A stretch of DNA of 64,000 bases, taken from NCBI GenBank assembly GCA_023678885.1, contig CM042985.1, positions 4,018,985 to 4,082,984 on the forward strand. Direction: 5' to 3'. Positions 47,670-58,739 of the stretch are shown piece after piece. The first letter of the stretch is position 1. Each line of letters starts with the position of its first letter. The notes below the pieces were generated by a model that made no database searches, was not told the origin of the DNA, and saw nothing but the letters and a program-made list of their open reading frames with translations. The DNA is from Pogostemon cablin (taxonomy: Eukaryota; Streptophyta; Magnoliopsida; Lamiales; Lamiaceae). The translations under genes and the position numbers were made by a program.

Positions 47670-49390
47670 GAATACAGGTGGAACACGAACAAGATCAAAC
47701 GAGCTTTCGAACCATTTGCATTCAACAAAAGCATAAGATCATAAGGTTGCCTTAAGATGTAATTTGTCAATGGCCCTACAGCAACTACATTGTCATTATA
47801 CGAAATCATTGAAGAGATATTTTCCTTAAAAAGCACAACTAGTCATTTTCATGACTATGATTAACTACAATATCAAGCAATGCTCCTTTAATAAAAAAAG
47901 CATAACAAATCTGAGATATGCTTTCACAATAACCTAAAATTTGTTCAACAAATTTACAATATAAGTAGACAAGAAAGCTCAATATAATTTTCCCCTTTAA
48001 AAGCAACAAAATAAGAGAGGAGAGAGAAGTGAATACCGGTTGGCAAAGGAAGTGGAGAACTTGGGAGTGGAGGTGGGAGAAGGGTTGTGAGAGGTGGAGA
48101 CCATTACAATTGGTTGATGTTCTTCTTACAAGAATCAAACTTTACACTGCTAATCTAAACAACAGTGAAATGCAATGAGGAATCAATCATTCAGGAGAGA
48201 AGGCAAGGCCCAAAGAAAGTTAATTCAACAAGGTGCCCACTTTTCCATAAAGTGCAAAAAATTCAAGAATTGGCAAAATGCATTAAAAGGGAAAGGAAAA
48301 GAACATCATGTTACCAACAGTTTCGAAATTTATTTCATCCATATTACGACCCACATATTATATAATTTAAAATTGTAAAAGAAGTAATAACAAAGGAATT
48401 ATTTATCTCAAAAGGAGAAGGAATGCAGATTACTTACAACAGAATTTACCTTTTTCTTGTTTTCCCAGAAGCTCCTTTTGCTTTTCATTGCTTTGTCTGG
48501 ATGGATTGTCTAATTTTACTTTTTCTTTGTTTATTTAAATGTCTGCTTCTTTTTTTCTTTTTTTTTTATACTCCTATGAGTGTTTTTTTAAAGAGTGAAG
48601 GAGCCTATGTTATTTTTTTTTTTAAGATGTATTAAAGCTGTATCTAAAAAATATATATTTGAAATTTCGAATTAAATAACATGCGTTACTAATTTTGGAC
48701 AAGGCAGAGTGGGTTTTCATAAAATGTCGCTATTTAAACTTTTTTTCTAAAAATGAATAAATAAATAAGAGGTCACGATATATACACGGGTAGGTCTTGC
48801 ATGAGACCGTCTCACGTGAGATAATTTTTCTTTTTTTTTTAAAAGTTATGTGTATGTATTTTATATGTAAAAATATAAGGTTTATAATAATTGAGAAAAG
48901 AAAAAGGGCAAATACGGGCATTATGGGAATTGGGAAGCATGTAAGAATTTTGAAAACAAAACACAGAGTGAGATGATAAAAAATGACCAAATTATTGGAT
49001 GGGAATCTCAGCAGCTTTTGTCCCTTCTGCCTCCTCAATTTATTTTCCAACATTAAGCTGAGATGTATTGGTGACAATAACCCAACTCATAAACATTACC
49101 CTAAATATACTTTCAAGTCTTGACCATTGGGACCATTAGTCTCGCTTCGTTCTCAAGCCTGAAAGAAAACCACTGCTTATGAAATAGTTAAAGAAGAAGA
49201 AAGTACAGTAAATTAAAGAGTTTCCACCTCTGATGTCAATTCATTTGTTCCAGTTTAGGAATCAGAATATTGAATTTGTTGTTTAAAACAACAATCTAAA
49301 ATGTCTTTACTATAGGAATACACAGAGGAATTTCTCAAAACACGTAAATCATGTAACATTAATTCAGGTAAACTCTACGACATGAATGTA
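47670..49390. repeat. Tandem segmental duplication, copy B
   Basis: Second copy of the block at 44449-47519, lying upstream of the NPH3-like gene. It lacks the MULE-like and Stowaway-like insertions and about 120 bp of intron 1, and it has a private insertion of about 210 bp at about 49120-49340. It includes an intact-looking first exon. Confidence 0.85.
48037..48104 (-). other. Duplicated first exon of the NPH3-like gene (possible alternative first exon)
   Basis: On the minus strand an ATG at 48104 opens MVSTSHNPSPTSTPKFSTSF and ends in AACCG/GTATTC, the same donor and phase (2) as the main first exon. Relative to the main copy it lacks 15 nt, exactly five codons, and has few other changes. 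It could be spliced to exon 2 at 44417 without a frame change, across an intron of about 3.6 kb. There is no evidence of use in the sequence itself. Confidence 0.6.
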
Positions 49391-49689
49391 CGTGTAAAAT
49401 TAAAATAAATGACATGGATATATTAATCATCTCTTAATCATATAATCAGAGAAATGAAAATAATAGAGAAAAAGATTTTTATTAATTTTTAAATCACCTG
49501 ATACCACCATCAGACGACATTACATTTTGGTATTACATCTCCTGTTACATGTGTTAGATGAGTAACATGTGTGCGGAAAGAAAAATCTCAACCTTTCACC
49601 TTAATATTGATTGTTAGAGTATAGATTAGTGTATTCTATGTGTCAATCATCTAACGGTTTGTAACAGAAAATGTAACACCAAATATAAC

Positions 49690-50270
49690 AGAAGATCCGA
49701 ACCGCCATCGAACAACATGCACGACCAAAATACACCCACAAGCAAATAATTCAGTAAAAATGCAAGAAAAAAGAAAACCCACAAAATAGAGTACAATCCG
49801 TCTCTGTGTACCACTCACACACTCATTTTCTTAGAACAACAACACAACACCCTCCATCATGGGTTACAAAACAAAGAAAAGAATCACCACCTCATCTTCC
49901 TCTACTCACACGTTTCAAACTCTCTGCCATATCACTTGCTGCCTGTGTCTACACTCGCCGCGATGGCTCCATCAATTGTCGTCTCTCCACCTTCTTTAAC
50001 CCTAAAACACCCGCCCCCCACCAAGCTCGTCCACAACATCCCACCAAGCTCGTCTATAACATCCAGGTCTCCACCTCTGACGTCCACATGGACACTTCTC
50101 AGAGTTTTTGATTTCACATTTTCACCCCAGATCACATTGCAAAATCGTGAAGATTTAAAAACCTAATAATAATAACTAATATTCTTTTTTATATTACAAA
50201 AAATCAAATCCACACTCTGAAGGTATGAGTGAATGTATAAACCTCATAAACTTCACTCTCATACTTGACC
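49690..50270 (+). pseudogene. Carboxylesterase (CXE-type) 5'-end fragment, unit 1
   Basis: About 580 bp of the array unit. One frame gives PPHLPLLTRFKLSAISLAA, VYTRRDGSINCRLSTFFNPK, and then STSDVHMDTSQSF in another frame after a short insertion, followed by a stop. This is the N-terminal lid region of plant CXE esterases (TRRDGTINRRL, SSDVTID, WFRLFTP). The HGGG and GxSxG catalytic regions are absent. The unit is frameshifted and truncated, so it cannot make an esterase. Confidence 0.65.
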
Positions 50271-50849
50271 ACCAGAAATCTCATCACCCAACGTATAACA
50301 TGCTCAACCAAAACACATACCCATAAGCAAATAATTTAGTAAAATTGCAAGAAAAAAGAAAACCCACAAAATAGATTGCAATCCGCCTCTGTGTCACTCA
50401 CACAGTCAAACACTCATTTTCTTACAACAACAACACAACATCCTCCATCATGTGTGGCAAAACAAAATAAGCACCACTTCATCTTCTTCTGCTCACACGA
50501 TTCAAATTCTCTGCCATATCACTGGCTGCTCGTGTTTACACTCGCAGCGATGGCACCGCCAACCGTCGTCTCCACAACTTCTTTGAACCCAAAACGCTCG
50601 CCCCGCTACCAAGCTCGTCCATAACATCGGGGTCTCCACCTCCGACATCCACATCGACACCTATTGGAGTTTTTGCTTCCATATTTTCACCCCAGACCAC
50701 ATTGCCAAGTTAATTTTAACAGCAAAATCTGAAGATTTCCAAACCTAATACTAATTACTATTCTTTTTTATATAACAAAAAATCAGACCCATACTTTGAA
50801 GGTATAAGTCAATGTATAAACCTCATAAACTTCACTCCCACACTTGACC
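50271..50849 (+). pseudogene. Carboxylesterase 5'-end fragment, unit 2
   Basis: Same layout as unit 1: a non-coding leader (ACCAGAAAT start, AATTCAGTAAAATTGCAAG), a start-like ATG in CATCATGTGTG, then the CXE N-terminal stretch with frame breaks (TTTACACTCGCAGCGATGGC region), ending where the catalytic domain should begin. Confidence 0.6.
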
Positions 50850-51418
50850 ACCAGAAATTCCATCACCCATCGGACAATATGCACATCCAAAACACACACC
50901 CACAAGCAAACAATTCAGTAAAATTGCAAGAAAAAGAAAAACTACAAAATAGAATGCAATTCACCTATGTATCACACTCATACACTCATTTTCTTACAAC
51001 AAAAACACAACATCCTTCATCATGTGTGACAAAACAAAAGAATCACCACCTCATTTTCCACTACTCACACGATTCAAACTCTCAGCCATATCACTGGCTA
51101 TTTGTGTCTACACTCGCCGCTATGGCACTATCAACTGTCATCTCTCCACCTTCTTTGACCCCAAAATGCCCGCCACTGCAACCAAGCTCGTCCACAACAT
51201 CCGGGTCTCCACCTCCGACGTCCACATCGACACCTCTCAAAGCTTTTAGTTATGCATTTTCACCTCAGACCACACAGCCAAGTTAGTTTTAACAGCAAAA
51301 TCGTAAAGATTTCCAAACCTAACACCAATAACTAATATTCTTTTTTTTAAATCAAACTCACACTTTGAAGGTATGAGTTAATGTATAAACCTCATAAACT
51401 TCACTCCCATACTTGACC
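50850..51418 (+). pseudogene. Carboxylesterase 5'-end fragment, unit 3
   Basis: The best continuous frame of the left half: MCDKTKESPPHFPLLTRFKL, VYTRRYGTINCHLSTFFDPK, LVHNIRVSTSDVHIDTSQSF, then a stop. The catalytic domain is missing, as in the other units. Confidence 0.65.
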
Positions 51419-51667
51419 ACCAGAAATTTCATCGCTCATCAGACAACATGCACAACCAAAACATACACCCACAAAAATAATTCAGTAAAATTACAAGAAA
51501 AAAGAAAAACTACTAAATAGAGTGCAATCCGCCTCTGTGTCACACTCACACTCACTATCACACACTCATTTTCTTACAACAACAACACAACACCCTCAGT
51601 CATGTGTGACAAAACAAAAGAATCACAACCTCATCTTCCTCTGCTCACATGAATTAAACTCTCTGCC
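51419..51667 (+). pseudogene. Carboxylesterase 5'-end fragment, unit 4, left part
   Basis: This unit is interrupted at CTCTCTGCC by retroelement DNA and continues after 56731. Left part plus right continuation (56732-57067) add up to about 585 bp, one full unit. Confidence 0.7.
51585..51667 (+). repeat. 83-bp direct duplication, left copy
   Basis: Matches 56649-56731 with one mismatch over 83 bp, including variants (CCCTCAGTCATG, CACATGAATTAAAC) not found in the other array units. The two copies exactly bracket the retroelement remnant. Confidence 0.85.
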
Positions 51668-51676
51668 TTTGAACCA

Positions 51677-52462
51677 TTGCATGAGGAGCCTTCTATGAAA
51701 GTTGGTGATCCGGGGAAGTTCGTTATCCCTTGTGAAGTTGAAGGAAAGAAGGTTGTTAATGCATTGTGTGACTTGGGAGCTAGTGTGAATGTTATGCCTC
51801 ATTCTCTTTTTGAAGAATTGGATATTGGAGAGCTCAAGCCTTACACTACATGCCTTCAAGTGGCGGATGGATCAACTATTAAGCCCTTAGGGGTGGTGGA
51901 GGATGTAGTGGTTGAAGTGAAGAAGTTGACTTTTCCGGTGAATTTTGTTGTCTTGGAGATGAAGGTTGATCCTCAAACACATATGATCTTGGGAAGACCA
52001 TTCTTAGCCACGGGAAAAGCTCATATTGATGTGGAAAGAGGAGAACTTTCTTTGAGTTCAAATACGGAGAGTGTTACATTTTCATGTAACAAGGCAAGAA
52101 AGAAGGATGATTCTTACCTCAAGCCTCCAATCCTACCTCCGGATGATCCTCATGGATTTGAAAATTCTTACCCTTTTAAATATTATAATTCTTTTTTTCA
52201 TGATTATATTGAATATTTTAATCTTAACTTGTCTTTGCTTGATATGTATAGGAATGAGGACTCGGACATCGAATGGAAGGTTGATAAAGGAGAATTTCAT
52301 TGGCCTTATGGAGACGAAGCATTTCTATCCATAATTCTTCGTGATGATTTGATAATTATAAGCAAGAATGGAGAAATCATGTTGATGGAAAAGAAAAGAG
52401 CCAAGAAATTTCTCAAAGTGAAGATGAGGCCCGATGGGGTCTTGGATTTCTCCGACTGTTAA
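51677..52462 (+). CDS. Retroelement aspartic protease-like frame
   Basis: An open frame of 261 codons (the first ATG may not be a real start). ALCDLGASVNVMPHSLF is the retropepsin active-site region (D-L-G-A variant of D-S/T-G-A), followed by the flap region and MILGRPFLAT, the second conserved retropepsin motif. The C-terminal part (EWKVDKGEFHWPYG, MRPDGVLDFSDC) is of unknown function. Directly after the stop comes AGCGCTAAATGGGAGGCAAC, a phrase I associate with the 3' region of Athila/Tat elements. No reverse transcriptase follows. Confidence 0.8.
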   Translation: MHEEPSMKVGDPGKFVIPCEVEGKKVVNALCDLGASVNVMPHSLFEELDIGELKPYTTCLQVADGSTIKPLGVVEDVVVEVKKLTFPVNFVVLEMKVDPQTHMILGRPFLATGKAHIDVERGELSLSSNTESVTFSCNKARKKDDSYLKPPILPPDDPHGFENSYPFKYYNSFFHDYIEYFNLNLSLLDMYRNEDSDIEWKVDKGEFHWPYGDEAFLSIILRDDLIIISKNGEIMLMEKKRAKKFLKVKMRPDGVLDFSDC

Positions 52463-53738
52463 GAGCTTACATTCGTCCGGCTTGAAGACGTTAAACTTAG
52501 CGCTAAATGGGAGGCAACCCATTATTTTTATCTTTTGTTGCTTGTTTGTTTTGGCCTTGTAGGTTGATTTTGCTCATAAGAGAAAAATGCTCATTGAAGA
52601 AAAGAGAAGTGCTTCATGGATTCAAGTTGACATGTTCCACCACTTGTTGCAAACTTAATTCGTGACTCTTGTCTCGAGTTAAGTTTGGGGGGTGCTAGTG
52701 CGTGGTGGGCATAGCTTGAGTCGTGTGGATGCGGTTACTTCTCAACAAGAAGATCATCAATGGAAACTACAAGGGTAAGTCTCACCACTTTTTGCAAACT
52801 TAAGTCTCAACTCTTGTTTCGATTTAAGTTTGGAGGGAGAGTGTGTGGTGTGACTCACCACTTGAGTATGATTCTTGTAAAATTGGGTCAATTTTAAAAA
52901 TTTTCTCATGAGTTGGGTTTGATTTTGGTATGATTGGTGGTGTTGAAGTGCATGATAATCCATATTTATAATGAAATTGTTGAATTAATGGTGTTTGTTG
53001 AGTGTTTGAGCATGAATGAGATGTATTGGAAGCATGATGGAGCTTGAAGCTAACGCTTTCCTTACCAAATGCCTATTGAGGGAGTACTCTACACCTTATC
53101 ATTTTATTACTTGAAATGAATTGATTTTGATTTGGATTGTTGTGACTAGCATGCTACTTCATGTGTTATGTTTGTGGGAGGTTTACTTTCGTATATTAGG
53201 ATTTTCTTTTCAATAAAGGTTGGGATGAATGTGTGCTTAATTTTCTTATGGATGATGGTATTTTGTGTTTTTGCATGTTTTGTGTTTTTGTTGTGTCTTG
53301 TTTGTTGAGTCCTTATTTGTATGTTGTGTGTATTTTCATTCTTGTCTTGGGATGTTTGGTGGTTTGTTTAGGGATGTCGTGAGTCATTTTTGAACATGAG
53401 TGATGATAGGTTGTGGTGATAAGTGATGACAAATTATGATTAAGAATCTCTACACTTTTAAATTGTGACATGTTTTATTTAACTTGTTCAATTTTAAGAT
53501 GAATGTGGTGTAATAAGTTCCTTAAGGTCCGAGCACAAGCTTGTGAGCATTTGAGCCTCAACCATGCATACATGGTATTTCTTCATGAGTGGATCGGTTG
53601 TGTTTGATAAGTTAGAACTTGCTCAAGGACTATAGGAACGAGCCCGATTAGTGGAGATTGGTGAAATGATCTAGGGTCATCCTTGTTATTATAGTCATTG
53701 CCATATATGTTCCTACCTTGAACATCATCCTTAGTCAA
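52463..53738. other. Retroelement non-coding tract
   Basis: Contains two related copies of a TTAAGTTTGGGGGG / TTTAAGTTTGGAGGGAG phrase (about 52680 and 52825), each preceded by CAAACTTAA. They resemble polypurine-tract surroundings. The rest is T-rich with no frame of note. The junction between plus- and minus-oriented fragments must lie here; I could not place it. Confidence 0.5.
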
Positions 53739-54854
53739 TCACTTTGAGCCTATAAGCCTATTTCTTGAGCTCTTCACTTTATGCACACTTTCCACTTGAG
53801 CTACCGTTCCAAATGCACAACTTCCCATTACTCGCTCGGAAGGCCATTGATAAGCATTCATTGCAATATCTTCAAAATTTTCTATTGCTTTCATAGCATC
53901 CACTCCAAATATAGACCCTCCGGATGAGGCATCTACATGCATCCGATTTTGTTGATTCAACCCTTGATAAAAGAAAGCCACTTGTTGATTCTCATGAAAA
54001 TCATGTTGAGGACACTTTCGGAGCATCTCTTTGTAGCGTTCCCATGCTTCATAAAAATTTTCATCCGGGAGTTGCCTAAATTTAGTGATAAGGCTCTTCA
54101 ATTGGAGTGTTTTCGAATGAGGAAAGTATTTGTTTAGGAACCTTTGCTCAAGAACTTCTCATGTATTACAACTTCCCAAAGAAATTGCATTATACCATGC
54201 CTTAGCCTTGTCTCTTAAAGAAAAAGAGAACAACCTCATCCGAATAGCATCTTCCGATACTCCATTCATCTTAATGGTATTTGCAACCTCCAAGAAGCTA
54301 GCTAGATGCATGTTTGGATCCTCAAGAGGACCTCCCCCAAACTGATTTTCTTTGACCATGTTGATCAATCCGGTCTTGATTTCTAAATTATTGGCTTGAA
54401 CCGGAGGAACCATGTTGTGTACGGCTCTCGATTGGAAGTAATCCTGGATTGCTCTAGGCCTTGGCCTCTCTTGAGGTATTTGCACATTTACTTGCATAGC
54501 TTGGTTATTGAACATATTAACCATCTCTTGGACATTTCTACGAACATGTGGTTGTGCCTCTTGTTGTTGGAGTATCCTTTGAGCTTCTTGATTGGCAAGC
54601 AATTGCATATATTCTTGATTTTGAGCAAAGAAATTCCTCATTATCTCCGTTTGATTCTCTTGCACTCCTTCTTGTACCCCCCGTTGATTTTGTAATGGAT
54701 CATGGGGTAAATTATGATTGACATGATCTCCATGTTGATTTTCCATCTTTTCTTTTCTCGCTTTTCGTCTCTCTCGTTTCCTTTGTCGTGCGGTTTTTTC
54801 TATCTCCAAATTCAAAGGAATGATCGATTGATTTCCCTTTGATCTTGTGATCAT
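53739..54854 (-). pseudogene. Retroelement gag frame with one in-frame stop
   Basis: Starts MITRSKGNQ and runs through a Gln/Arg-rich region, then GGGPLEDPNMHLASFLEVAN, SLRDKAKAWYNAISLGS, a TGA at 54159-54161, and continues in the same frame with KSLITKFRQLPDENFYEAWE, MLRKCPQHDFHENQQVAFFY. These are the conserved capsid (retrotransposon gag) motifs of Ty3/Gypsy elements. The stop replaces a position usually occupied by Trp. No zinc knuckle or protease follows on this strand. Confidence 0.85.
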
Positions 54855-54983
54855 AAAACACCTACGGAAATTCAAAGAGTGAGACCACAAACAACAATAG
54901 TAAACAAAGTAAAAATAAAATAAAAGTATCCTTATCAAGAACAACTAAAACAATAACACAGTACTCGACTAGTCCGTCAAACT

Positions 54984-55003
54984 CCCCTTTGGCAATGGCG
55001 CCA
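54984..55003 (-). other. Retroelement primer-binding site
   Basis: On the minus strand TGGCGCCATTGCCAAAGGGG begins six nucleotides after the LTR end, at the expected place before gag. TGGCGCC-type sites are used by Athila/Tat elements with an Asp-type tRNA primer. Confidence 0.7.
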
Positions 55004-55009
55004 TTTTCT

Positions 55010-56650
55010 TGTTTGCCTATTTTTATAGCACTCACGAGCAAGAATACTCGATCGTTGTAGTAGTATATCCCAAGAAAAATTATCAATCCACAAAGGAGTT
55101 ATGTTCGGATTAGCAAAATACGTGAGCTCATGTTCATGTTATTTTTGTAAAGATGATCGGGGGTTTTGATATGATTAACAACTAAAACAAGAAGCAAGTA
55201 AATTAAAAATAACAAATAAGAGAAATGACAATTAAAGAAAATGGGTGCTAAAGTTCAAATATGGAAAAATATGGGATTAGAAACATCCAAGCACACTCGA
55301 TTCATATTATCATGCAAAAGGAATTTAACTCAATTGATGTAGACTAAAGGTGATCACGATTGTATCCTAAGCTCCCTTTCGGGTTACAAAGGTTGTTGAT
55401 CCATTTTAGACTCCCAAAAACACTTAAGATCAAAGCCCAACATTAACCCCTTCCATCTAGGTACTAGTTAGATTAAACTCTCCCTTTTTGTGTACTAAGG
55501 CCAACGAATGGATTGGTTCCCCTCATTGAATTCAAATATCCTTTCGGTCAAACCCAAACTCAATGTCTATTCATGCCTTCCTAATACTATAGAGGGTCGT
55601 TTCCGTCTCACTCCAAGCAATACATACATGAACATCATGATATCATTTAATTACCACAAATAATCCATTGATCAACAATCCATTAAACCAATAAACATTC
55701 ATGAATAACAAACCATGCCATCACAACATCAAGACAATTAAACTCCATGAATAGAAATCAACATCAATTAAACCAAAAACCAATTTAATCCACATGATAA
55801 TATAAATCTAATATGCTCTTCATGCTCCTAATCCCACTAGAGGGATTAGTCTATCATGATAAAAGTAACAAAACAAATAAATGATTCATTACAAATACCC
55901 ATAGTCTTAGATCTAAAGAAATACAAAATGAATGGATTCTTCCCTATCAATTTCTTGAAGAGAATCTTCTATTATTCTTGATCTCCACCTCTAGCTCTTG
56001 ATTTTGAAGTCTTTAGCACAAAAAATGGAATATATGATGGGTGGATGAAGATGGATGAAGATGGATGAAGATGAAGGTGGAAAATGGAAGAAATGGTGTG
56101 TGATGTGTGTGTAGAGGATGGGATTTTCGGATCTCCTGCTAATTGTTGAATAAAGGGGTATTTATACCCCTATGGAGGCTTCTAGAAGGATCTGGAAATT
56201 TCTGCAGGAACATACACGGCACGAGTCGTGCTCTGCAACACGGCCACGAGGTAGCCGTGTTGTGTCTTATGATGCTGCCGCACGGCCTTTCCTTATAGGG
56301 CCGTGTTACGCAACACGGCTCGTATGCTGCAACACGAGTCGTGTGTTGTAACACGGGCACAGGGTGGTCGTGTTGGCTCTTCTGATGTCGGCACACGGCC
56401 ACTTCTTACAGGGCCGTGTTGGCTACACGGCCCGTGTTGGTGCTGACTCCTGTATTTCTTCACTGTTTTGGCTCGTTCTCCCTCGTTTCAACTCCGAATT
56501 GAGATCCGTTTTTTCCTACATCTTCCTTATCATGTTTAGCATCCAATAAAAACACAAAACACAACCAAATAACATATAAAATACGGATAAAATAATACGA
56601 AAACACATATAAAAAGACACTAAAATGTAGGTGAAAATAGCTCTAATCAC
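55010..56650 (-). repeat. Single LTR (about 1.64 kb) of the Gypsy remnant
   Basis: On the minus strand it runs from about 56650 (TG..ATTAGAGCTATTTTCACC) to CA at 55010, next to the primer-binding site. A GC-richer section at 56190-56440 repeats ACACGGC/GCCGTGT words in both orientations. No partner LTR is in the window, so the element is truncated. Confidence 0.72.
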
Positions 56651-56731
56651 ACAACACCCTCAGTCATGTGTGACAAAACAAAAGAATCCCAACCTCATCT
56701 TCCTCTGCTCACATGAATTAAACTCTCTGCC
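56649..56731 (+). repeat. 83-bp direct duplication, right copy
   Basis: See the left copy at 51585-51667. After this copy the array unit continues with ATATCACTGGCTGCTCG, as expected for an uninterrupted unit. Confidence 0.85.
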
Positions 56732-57067
56732 ATATCACTGGCTGCTCGTGTCTACACTCGCCGTGATGAAATCATCAACCGTCGTCTCTCCACCTTCTTT
56801 GATCCCAAAATGCCCGTCCCCACCACCAAGGTCGTCCATATTATTCGGGTCTCCACCTCCGACGTCCACATCGAAACCTCTCAGAGTTTTAGAATCCGTA
56901 TTTTCACCGCAAACCACACTGCCAAGTTAGTTTTAACAGCAAAATTATAAGATTTCCAAACCTAATACAAATAACTACTATTTTTTTTATATCACAAAAA
57001 ATCAAACCCATACTTTGAAGGTATGAATCAATGTAAAAACTTCATAAACTTCACTCCCATTCCTGAC
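56732..57067 (+). pseudogene. Carboxylesterase 5'-end fragment, unit 4, right part
   Basis: Continues the split unit through the CXE N-terminal region (TCTACACTCGCCGTGATG) and its AT-rich tail (AACAGCAAAATTATAAGATT). Frame breaks are present. Confidence 0.65.
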
Positions 57068-57650
57068 TACTAGAAATTCCATCACCCATCGGAAAACATG
57101 CACAACCAAAATACACTATCACAAGCAAATAATTCAGTAAAATTGTACTAAAAACGAAAACCCAAAAAATAGAGTGCAATCCGCCTCTGCGTCAAACCCA
57201 CACTCACACAGTCATTTTCTTACAACAACAACACAACAACCTCTATCATATGTGACAAAACAAAAGAATCACCATTACATCTTCCTCTGCTCACACAATT
57301 CAAACTCTCTTCCATACCACTAGCTGCTCGTTTCTACACTTGTCGCGATTGCATCATCAACCGTCGTCTCTCCACCTTCTTTCACCCAAAATGCCCAGCC
57401 CCGCCACCAAGCTCGTCCACAACATCGGGGTCTCCAACTACGATGTCCACATCGACACCTCTTGGAGTTTTTGGTTCCGCACTTTTACCCCAGACCACAC
57501 TGCCAAGTTAGTTTTAACAGCAAAATCGTGAAGATTTCCAAACCTAATGCGAATAATTGATATTTTTTTTATAATACAAAAAATAAAACCAACACATTGA
57601 AGGTATTAGTAAATGTTTAAACCTCATAAACTTCACTCTCGTACTTGACC
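57068..57650 (+). pseudogene. Carboxylesterase 5'-end fragment, unit 5
   Basis: Here the frame passes the position that is a stop in other units: LVHNIGVSNYDVHIDTSWSF continues to WFRTFTPDHTAKLV, which is the CXE WFRLFTP motif. It then ends in non-homologous sequence (LTAKS, stop), so the homology stops just before the oxyanion-hole HGGG. Confidence 0.7.
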
Positions 57651-57862
57651 ACAGAAATTCCATCACCCATCGGACAACATGCAGTACCAAAACACACACC
57701 CACAAGCAAATAATTCAGTAAAATTGCAAGAAAAAAGATAACCCACAAAATAGAATGCAATCTGCCTCTATATTACACTCACACACTCATTTTCTTACAA
57801 CAACAACAACACAATACCCTCCATCATGTGTGACAAAACAAAAGAATCACCACATCATACTT
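57651..57862 (+). pseudogene. Carboxylesterase fragment, unit 6 (truncated leader)
   Basis: Only the first ~210 bp of a unit remain (ACAGAAATTCCATCACCC to GAATCACCACATCAT); the coding-like part has been replaced by unrelated DNA. Confidence 0.65.
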
Positions 57863-58252
57863 GAAAAAAAATAGCAACCAACCTGAAATTTTAGAAATAA
57901 AAGTTGTGGCCCAAACATTTTTCAGAGCCCATTCTCAAGCCCACTCACTTTTTAAATAATCGATAAAGAGAAGGAAAAAAAAGAGTTTGACTGAAATAAT
58001 TATTAATTAAATGTAATTATTAAATTATCGAACTGATTTTCACGACCCCACGAAAAATGCGATTTTAATTAAGAGAGAGAAATGTGAAGAAATCGTGTTT
58101 ACAAGGAAACCCTGTAATCTAGAATAACCTTCTCACATCAACACTTCACGAGTGATCTCCGCCATGCGCACAGGATGTCAGCACACGAACTGCTGGTGTT
58201 CCCATCTAATCTCAATAAGTAGGTACTTCTCTTCATCCTCCCTAACTTCTAC
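57863..58252. other. Unrelated segment interrupting the array
   Basis: About 390 bp with no resemblance to the array unit. It contains ATGTCAGCACACGAACTGCT followed by a GTACTTC donor-like site, but I recognise no protein. Confidence 0.45.
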
Positions 58253-58739
58253 ATAAAAATGAAATCCTACAAAATAAAGTTTAGTCTGCCTCTGTTTCAC
58301 ACTCAGACTCACACACTTATTTTCTTACAATAACAACACAACACCCTCCATCATGTGTGAAAAAATAAAAGAATCACCACCTCATCTTCTTTTGCTCACA
58401 CGATTCAAACTCTCTGCCATATCATCGGCTGCTCGTGTCTACACTAGCCGCGATTGCACCATCAATCGTTGTCTCACCATAATCTTAGACCCCAAAATGC
58501 CTGCCCCCGCCACCAGGCTCGTCCATAACATCCGGGTCTCCACCTCTGACGCCTACATCGACACCTTTCAGAGTTTTTGATTTCACATTTTCACCCCATA
58601 CCACATTGCAAAATCGTGATGATTTCCAAACCTAATAATAATAACTAATATTCTTTTTTATATTACAAAAAATCAAACCCACACTTTGAAGGTATGAGTG
58701 AATGTATAAACCTCATAAACTTCACTCTCATACTAGACC
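58253..58739 (+). pseudogene. Carboxylesterase 5'-end fragment, unit 7
   Basis: Resumes within the leader. The frame gives MCEKIKESPPHLLLLTRFKL, VYTSRDCTINRCL, LVHNIRVSTSDAYIDTFQSF and a stop. Substitutions at conserved positions (TSRDC for TRRDG) show decay. Confidence 0.65.

Larger units (their letters stand above)
51668..56648. mobile_element. Scrambled Ty3/Gypsy (Athila/Tat-like) retroelement remnant
   Basis: About 5 kb containing, left to right: a plus-strand aspartic protease frame, a plus-strand 3'-type tract with AAGTTTGGGGGGTGC, unassigned AT-rich DNA (52850-53738), a minus-strand gag frame, a minus-strand primer-binding site and a single LTR. Protease and gag face each other, so this is either two nested fragments or one element with an inverted part. 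Reverse transcriptase, RNase H and integrase were not found; it cannot move by itself. Confidence 0.8.

Noticed and set aside
49932..50135. Minus-strand frame rich in Val/Asp in the carboxylesterase array
   Set aside because: Antisense of the unit; the plus strand carries the recognisable CXE motifs. The Pro/Ser-rich plus-strand alternative frame (PSSTTSGSPPPTSTSTPLR) was also set aside as an out-of-frame reading.
58140..58250. Possible first exon (MSAHELLVFPSNLNK) in the segment between array units 6 and 7
   Set aside because: Only 15 codons before a stop, no recognisable downstream exon, so there is no support for a gene.
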